Below, in pieces: positions 59,958-64,000 of a stretch of 64,000 bases of DNA (positions within the stretch are counted from its first letter, which is position 1; every line of letters starts with the position of its first letter). The notes under the pieces were generated by a model. The model saw only the letters and a list, made by a program, of their open reading frames with translations, did not search any database and had not been told where the DNA came from. Location of the stretch: positions 4,093,501-4,157,500 of the forward strand of contig NZ_CP031168.1 in the NCBI RefSeq assembly GCF_022354825.1. The letters are read 5' to 3'. Both the position numbers and the translations under genes were made by a program. Origin of the DNA: Paenibacillus sp. H1-7. Lineage in GTDB: Bacteria > Bacillota > Bacilli > Paenibacillales > NBRC-103111.

Positions 59958-60695
59958 ATGAAAGTAAAAGAGGTGGCGGATTTAGTCGGTATTAGTGTGC
60001 GCACACTACATCATTACGATGAGATCGGGCTGCTGAGTCCAAAGGAGATTACCGAGTCCGGCTATCGTCTGTATTCCGATGACAATCTCGAAGTGCTGCA
60101 GCAAATATTATTTTTCAGAGAGCTTGGATTTCCACTCAAACAAATCAAAGAAATTATTCACAGTCCTTCGTTCGACCGACAAGAGGCATTGGAGCTGCAT
60201 AGAACAATGCTGCTTGATAAGCGCAGGCAGCTCGATCAGATGATTAACACGATTGAAAAGACAATTCAACATTCGAAGGGAGAAATTCAAATGTCACAAA
60301 AGGAAAAATTCGCAGGATTTGACTTCAGTCATAATCCATATGAGCAAGAAGCTAGAGAACGTTGGGGAGATAAAGCGGTCGATGATGCTAATGCCAAATT
60401 AGGGAAGCTTTCCAAATCGGAGCAAGCAGCAATGGGGGAAAGAATGAATCAGATCTATTTCAAGCTGGCCGCGCTGCGTCATAGCTCTCCACAGTCCGTC
60501 GAAGCTCAGGCGGCGATCAAAGAATGGTTCGATTTCTTGAATGAAATGGGCAGCTATTCGCTGGATGGCTTCAAAGGTCTTGGTCAAATGTATATTGATG
60601 ATGTGCGTTTTACGAAGAACATTGATAATTTCGGTGAAGGTCTGGCTCTCTTCATGCGCGATGCAATGGCGTACTATGCCGATACTCATAAGTAA
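59958..60695 (+). CDS. MerR-family regulator with TipAS drug-binding domain
   Basis: A 245-residue regulator. A MerR winged helix-turn-helix covers 1-70 (MKVKEVADLVGISVRTLHHY, DEIGLLSPKEITESGYRLYS), a dimerisation coiled coil about 75-110, and a TipAS-like domain (PF07739) about 125-240 (YEQEARERWGDKAVDDANAK, YIDDVRFTKNIDNFGEGLAL). TipAL and Mta proteins bind thiopeptides or other drugs and activate their own promoters and multidrug exporters. No exporter gene is adjacent here, so it may act mainly on itself or on a distant target. AAGGGAGG is 14 nt before the ATG. Confidence 0.9.
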   Translation: MKVKEVADLVGISVRTLHHYDEIGLLSPKEITESGYRLYSDDNLEVLQQILFFRELGFPLKQIKEIIHSPSFDRQEALELHRTMLLDKRRQLDQMINTIEKTIQHSKGEIQMSQKEKFAGFDFSHNPYEQEARERWGDKAVDDANAKLGKLSKSEQAAMGERMNQIYFKLAALRHSSPQSVEAQAAIKEWFDFLNEMGSYSLDGFKGLGQMYIDDVRFTKNIDNFGEGLALFMRDAMAYYADTHK

Positions 60696-60707
60696 GACTC
60701 TATACTA

Positions 60708-60740
60708 ACCAGGCTGCTATAAGCAGCTCTGGTTTTTTTC
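60708..60740 (+). terminator. Terminator after the TipAS-type regulator gene
   Basis: CCAG-GCTGC, loop TATAA, GCAGC-TCTGG, then seven T residues. Confidence 0.85.
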
Positions 60741-60824
60741 TGCTTCCATCGTTACAGGGAGCGAGTCTTGTTTAAGCTAATCTTGAGTTACTCTTTGAGG
60801 CAAGAAGGGTAATAACGATTAGGC

Positions 60825-60853
60825 TTTACAAATGAGCATTGTAGGGATATAAT
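60825..60853 (+). promoter_or_regulatory. Promoter of the c-di-AMP riboswitch transcript
   Basis: TTTACA (60825-60830), 17-nt spacer, TATAAT (60848-60853). Confidence 0.75.
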
Positions 60854-60879
60854 AGTATTAATTAAATATTAAACTATTT

Positions 60880-61018
60880 AACGCTGAGTTTTCTTTGAGA
60901 AAAACGGGGGAACCAAGTTTCATGGGGTGAATCGAGGTATGATTTCGATCGTACAGCGTAGGGCAAATTCTCACAGCCCGAATCCGACAGCTAACCTCGT
61001 AAGCGTCGTGGGAAGGAT
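60880..61018 (+). promoter_or_regulatory. ydaO-yuaA riboswitch (cyclic di-AMP)
   Basis: The conserved blocks of the ydaO class are present in order: ACGGGGGAACCAA, GGGGTGAATCG, GTAGGGC, CAGCCCGAATCCGACAG and CTAACCTCGTAAGCGTCG. These aptamers bind c-di-AMP and usually switch off cell-wall hydrolase or K+/osmolyte transport genes. Here the transcript continues into a terminator and then a 55-residue ORF, an unusual target. Confidence 0.92.
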
Positions 61019-61031
61019 AGATTGCTTATAG

Positions 61032-61055
61032 CACAAGTCTAGCCTTGTGTTTTTT
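61032..61055 (+). terminator. Expression-platform terminator of the c-di-AMP riboswitch
   Basis: CACAAG (61032-61037), loop TCTAGC, CTTGTG (61044-61049), TTTTTT. Confidence 0.85.
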
Positions 61056-61122
61056 GTGTTTTTCCTAGAGCAAACAATCTTCCCGTCTCTGTAGTCCCGT
61101 TCATTCGAGAGGAGGATTTATA

Positions 61123-61290
61123 ATGGAAAGCAAGGAAAAATTGTTCAGATTGTTCGATGCATTGAATGAGCATGATCAAAGAGCCGCATTCGAGTTTATT
61201 CAAGATTTAGCTAAGCGAAATGGCAAGAAGATGGATCACGAGGATGTTATTCAAGTGTATGGAAAGAATTATTATGTCGTCCCGGATTGA
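61123..61290 (+). CDS. 55-residue protein under c-di-AMP riboswitch control
   Basis: A short ORF, MESKEKLFRLFDALNEHDQR followed by AAFEFIQDLAKRNGKKMDHE and ending QVYGKNYYVVPD. It is acidic and helical at the start with a short basic middle, soluble and without a signal. GAGGAGG is 7 nt before the ATG. No family was recognised; the helical half looks like a small antirepressor or dimerising peptide. It is the only gene between the riboswitch platform and the next terminator (61316-61346), so it is the direct riboswitch target. Confidence 0.72.
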   Translation: MESKEKLFRLFDALNEHDQRAAFEFIQDLAKRNGKKMDHEDVIQVYGKNYYVVPD

Positions 61291-61315
61291 TTCTTATTTA
61301 ATCTTATAGTTGTGG

Positions 61316-61346
61316 AGCTGCGCAGAATACTGTGCAGCTTTTTTTT
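61316..61346 (+). terminator. Terminator after the 55-residue ORF
   Basis: AGCTGCGCAG (61316-61325), loop AATA, CTGTGCAGCT (61330-61339) with one wobble, eight T residues. Confidence 0.92.
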
Positions 61347-61369
61347 CGTTGTCGCCCGATCGGGAGCGT

Positions 61370-61399
61370 TTCGCCGTGCACTTCGCCGTGCACTTCGCC
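61370..61399 (+). repeat. Short tandem repeat of a 12-mer
   Basis: TTCGCCGTGCAC is repeated twice in tandem (61370-61381, 61382-61393) with a partial third copy. It lies between the terminator at 61316-61346 and the lipoprotein gene. Confidence 0.7.
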
Positions 61400-61467
61400 C
61401 CTTTTTTGAAACCAAGACAAACAAGGCGGAGTATTACATAGAAAATGACAAAAGGAGGGGAACCTTA

Positions 61468-61911
61468 ATGAGAGTAAAGCTGCTGCTATTACTATTCGCG
61501 GTTTCATTATTATCCGGCTGCTCTTTATTGGATAAGGTGGATCAATCATTGAATTATGTGAACGAGGCGACCCAATTCATCAACAGCGGAACAAGACTGG
61601 CTGAGCAACTGCCGAATTTGGCAACGCAGGCTATTACCGATCCGGAAGCGAGAACAGCCATTAAGAACGAATTCATGGAAATGAAAGCGAGAATCGAAGC
61701 CTTCAATAAGCTGGAGCCGCCTGCTTTTGCAAAGAGCATTCACGAGCAGCTGCTGGCTTATAATGAAACGTTAACCAAGCAAATCAATACGTACCTCGAG
61801 CAAATGAACGTTGGCCAAATAGACTGGAAATCATTGACCGATTCATCATTAATTCAGACATTGGATCAAATTACGCAAATTTTGGATAAATTACAAAACT
61901 TGACGCAATAA
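61468..61911 (+). CDS. DUF6376-like lipoprotein
   Basis: A 147-residue lipoprotein: signal peptide MRVKLLLLLFAVSLLSGC with lipid-modified Cys18, then a fully helical region (LLDKVDQSLNYVNEATQFIN, DPEARTAIKNEFMEMKARIE, LTKQINTYLEQMNVG). It matches small Bacillales lipoproteins of the DUF6376 type, function unknown. ATG 61468 was chosen because AAAGGAGGGG lies 8 nt upstream and a signal peptide starts there; longer in-frame starts lack these features. No terminator is obvious after it; the helicase promoter follows within 70 nt. Confidence 0.82.
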   Translation: MRVKLLLLLFAVSLLSGCSLLDKVDQSLNYVNEATQFINSGTRLAEQLPNLATQAITDPEARTAIKNEFMEMKARIEAFNKLEPPAFAKSIHEQLLAYNETLTKQINTYLEQMNVGQIDWKSLTDSSLIQTLDQITQILDKLQNLTQ

Positions 61912-61976
61912 TGACGACGACGACTCTGAATTCCACGTATAAATTTAAGAAACCTCCTGAAGTCCTCACCTTATGG

Positions 61977-61982
61977 TATAAT
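61977..61982 (+). promoter_or_regulatory. Extended -10 of the iron-sulfur helicase gene
   Basis: TATAAT preceded by TGG, giving the extended -10 form TGNTATAAT. It is followed 9 nt later by a LexA box. Confidence 0.65.
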
Positions 61983-61990
61983 AATCTATA

Positions 61991-62004
61991 AGAACAAATG
62001 TTCC
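61991..62004. promoter_or_regulatory. LexA (SOS) box before the iron-sulfur helicase gene
   Basis: AGAACAAATGTTCC matches 13 of 14 positions of CGAACRNRYGTTYC. It covers the expected transcription start, 31 nt before the ATG. Its core GAACAAATGTT is identical to the box at 55757-55770. Confidence 0.78.
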
Positions 62005-62034
62005 AAGAAACCTAATGGACTTGGTAGGTGGACT

Positions 62035-64000
62035 ATGCCATATGCTGTGATACTTTCCGTAAGAGCTCTTGTTGAGTATGTGTACCGGGGCGGGAGCATC
62101 GATTCCGGTTTCCGAACGACCACTTCCTTGCAGGAAGGGACGAAGGCACATCAAGCTATACAAAACAACTATGGCGAGCATGATCGCAAAGAGGTCCATT
62201 TGTCCGGAGATTGGGAGCATGACGATCTTCTGATTCAACTGGAAGGCCGGTGTGACGGGATTATCCGGGAATCCGAGGGGGAGCTGATCGAGGAAATTAA
62301 GTCAACCGCCGGTCGGCTAGAGCTTATCCTTGAGGATTCTCATCCTGTCCATTGGGCCCAAGCGAAATGCTACGCCTATTTATATTGTGTGCAAGAGGAG
62401 CTTGAATCTATCCGGATTCGCTTGACTTACGTTCAAGTAGATACGGAGCAGACAAAGCAGTTCATTCAGTCGCTGACCCGCACAGAGCTGCAGCAGTTTA
62501 TGGGTGAGGTCATCCTTCTGTATTTGCCGTATGCCAAGTTTCAGGCCCGGCATGCTGAGGCAAGGGACCGCAGTGTAAAAGAGCTGCCTTTTCCCTATGC
62601 CGCGTATCGACAAGGACAACGCAAGCTGGCGGGTGCCGTCTACAAATCGATTATGGAGCGGCAAACCTTATTTGCCAAAGCGCCGACAGGAACGGGAAAA
62701 ACCATCTCCACTTTATTTCCTTCGATTAAAGCAATCGGCGAAGGTCATCTGCAAAAATTGTACTATTTGACAGCCAAGACGATTACACGAACAGCGGCCG
62801 AGGAAGCTTTCCGGCTAATGCGTTCCAACGGTCTACAGCTTCGGTCCGTCACATTAACCGCAAAGGATAAAATCTGCTTTAAGGAAGAAACCCGCTGTCA
62901 GAAGGAATATTGCGAGTTTGCAGACGGATATTACGACCGTATCAATGCCGCCGTGCTCGATCTGCTGTCAAATGAGCAGGAGATTTCGCGCGAAGTAATA
63001 GAAGCTTATGCAATGCGGCATAAGGTGTGCCCGTTCGAGTTTTCGCTCGATGTTTCTTATGCTGCGGATGCCGTAATATGTGATTACAACTATGTATTCG
63101 ATCCCAAAGTATCGTTAAAACGAATGATGGAGGAGCAAAAGAAACAGACGGCCATTCTAATCGATGAAGCGCATAATCTGGTTGACCGCGGAAGGGACAT
63201 GTTCTCGGCCACTCTTACGAAGTATCCGTTTTTGCAGCTTAAGCGTGAATTTAAAGAGAGCAACGCGCTGCTGGCTAAGGCTGCGAACGCGGTCAACGAT
63301 TTCTTCATACGTTTTCGGAAAGCCCACTTGGAAAGCGGAAGCGTGGTGATGCCCAGTTGCCCTGAGGAGCTGGCCGAGCTACTTGAGCCGTTTATAGCTG
63401 CTGCGGAAGCCGAACTATCCGCTGGAAACGAGATGACAGCCGAAGCTGCGACAATCCTTCTCGAAACATACTTTACTGCACAAACCTTTATCCGTACGCT
63501 TGGCTACTATAATGAGGCTTATGTAACCCTAGCGGAGCTCGATCGAAACGATATCCGCTTGAAGCTGTTTTGTCTCGATCCGTCCGGTATGCTGCGCCAG
63601 ATGGCGAAAGGCTTCCGGTCGCGGATCTTTTTCTCTGCGACTTTATCGCCGCTGCATTATTACCGGGAGATGCTCGGAGGGAGTCCGGACGACTATGTAC
63701 TCACGATACCGTCGCCTTTCCGCAAAGAACAGCTGGACGTGCTGCTGCTTCCGCTCTCCACAAGGTTCCGGGATCGGGAGAGAACGAAGCGGGGCATTGC
63801 TGTTAGCCTGCACCAAATCCTGCAGGAGCGCAGCGGGAATTACTTGATCTTTTTCCCTTCATACGATTACTTGAACGAGGTTCTCGAGCTGTTCATCCAA
63901 TATCCCTTAGATGTACAGCTGTTGGTACAGCGTATAGGAATGTCGGAGGAAGAGAAGGAAGCATTCCTCGATGCATTCCAGACTAATCCGGCTAAGCCTT
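62035..64000 (+). CDS. XPD/DinG-like iron-sulfur helicase with N-terminal PD-(D/E)XK domain, C-terminus cut by window edge
   Basis: Open from ATG 62035 to the edge, about 655 residues. Residues 1-170 form a Cas4/RecB-like nuclease domain (His39, Asp74, Glu87-x-Lys89 in LIEEIKST). Walker A APTGTGKT (K222 in the loop) opens the helicase. Four Cys that should hold a 4Fe-4S cluster are C281, C288, C293 and C332. The D377-E378-A379-H380 box and SATLSPLHYYREMLGG follow. DinG/XPD enzymes unwind 5' to 3' and resolve damaged or structured DNA; fusion to a nuclease domain occurs in Firmicutes. AGGTGG precedes the ATG. A LexA box at the promoter suggests SOS control. Confidence 0.9.
   Translation, partial: MPYAVILSVRALVEYVYRGGSIDSGFRTTTSLQEGTKAHQAIQNNYGEHDRKEVHLSGDWEHDDLLIQLEGRCDGIIRESEGELIEEIKSTAGRLELILEDSHPVHWAQAKCYAYLYCVQEELESIRIRLTYVQVDTEQTKQFIQSLTRTELQQFMGEVILLYLPYAKFQARHAEARDRSVKELPFPYAAYRQGQRKLAGAVYKSIMERQTLFAKAPTGTGKTISTLFPSIKAIGEGHLQKLYYLTAKTITRTAAEEAFRLMRSNGLQLRSVTLTAKDKICFKEETRCQKEYCEFADGYYDRINAAVLDLLSNEQEISREVIEAYAMRHKVCPFEFSLDVSYAADAVICDYNYVFDPKVSLKRMMEEQKKQTAILIDEAHNLVDRGRDMFSATLTKYPFLQLKREFKESNALLAKAANAVNDFFIRFRKAHLESGSVVMPSCPEELAELLEPFIAAAEAELSAGNEMTAEAATILLETYFTAQTFIRTLGYYNEAYVTLAELDRNDIRLKLFCLDPSGMLRQMAKGFRSRIFFSATLSPLHYYREMLGGSPDDYVLTIPSPFRKEQLDVLLLPLSTRFRDRERTKRGIAVSLHQILQERSGNYLIFFPSYDYLNEVLELFIQYPLDVQLLVQRIGMSEEEKEAFLDAFQTNPAKP

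Noticed and set aside
1-64000. CRISPR arrays, tRNA or rRNA genes
   Set aside because: No regularly spaced repeats, cloverleaf sequences or ribosomal RNA blocks were recognised on reading through.

Overview
The window looks like chromosomal DNA of an endospore-forming Firmicute, most likely Paenibacillus or a close relative. Evidence: near-perfect AAGGAGG ribosome binding sites, frequent TTG starts, a ger germination operon, Cse60- and SpoVB-type sporulation proteins, a ydaO-type c-di-AMP riboswitch, a B. subtilis-style thiamine salvage pair under a TPP riboswitch, catabolite (cre) boxes and LexA boxes of the Gram-positive type, and a base composition near 50% GC. I see no rRNA, tRNA, CRISPR array, phage or insertion sequence. 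Both edges cut a gene: an AI-2E-type transporter on the left and an iron-sulfur helicase on the right.

Layout. 1-6 kb: transporter, YkgJ-like and Dabb proteins, Cse60 with a 42-residue membrane peptide, a Ser/Thr kinase, an ATP-dependent DNA ligase, a gene-poor stretch, and a cyclase-family hydrolase. 6-13.4 kb: DUF1254/DUF1214 protein, WG-repeat protein, winged-helix AlkZ-family protein, a Ser/Gly-rich lipoprotein, then a macrolide 2'-phosphotransferase behind an elaborate leader. 13.6-20 kb: a large secreted pectate lyase behind a cre box, then a MutS2-like ATPase without an Smr domain behind a second elaborate leader. 20-29.7 kb: DUF2238 protein, DNA alkylation repair protein, gerB-gerA-gerC operon, orphan sugar-binding lipoprotein, SpoVB, secreted amidase. 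29.9-35.8 kb: GlpP antiterminator followed by a terminator and an operon for a metallophosphoesterase and a UgpBCAE-type importer. 35.9-45.5 kb: LTA-synthase-like enzyme, rhomboid protease, DUF1836 regulator divergent from a CNNM/CorC-type protein, TPP-controlled ylmB-tenA, DUF975 protein. 45.6-55.6 kb: Lhr-type helicase, acetyltransferase, SpeD, and a 1264-residue secreted beta-helix protein. 55.8-64 kb: nucleotidyltransferase plus UvrA paralogue, TipAS-type MerR regulator, c-di-AMP riboswitch with a 55-residue ORF, a small lipoprotein, and the iron-sulfur helicase.

The most interesting content is regulatory. Two genes whose families are linked to ribosome-targeting drugs or stalled ribosomes (mph and the MutS2-like gene) each have a consensus promoter, a tiny leader ORF with a strong ribosome binding site, leader codons that base-pair with downstream RNA, an intrinsic terminator, and a second terminator just ahead of the gene. 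The mph leader peptide (MFDYIRFRSLSHYN) carries an Arg-Phe-Arg motif of the +X+ type known from macrolide stalling peptides. In the MutS2-like leader I can trace a complete set of mutually exclusive terminator and antiterminator helices. Two DNA-repair transcription units, the UvrA-paralogue operon and the iron-sulfur helicase, carry LexA-type boxes sharing the core GAACAAATGTT. The DUF1836 regulator and its divergent neighbour have the same 14-bp palindrome placed just after both -10 boxes.
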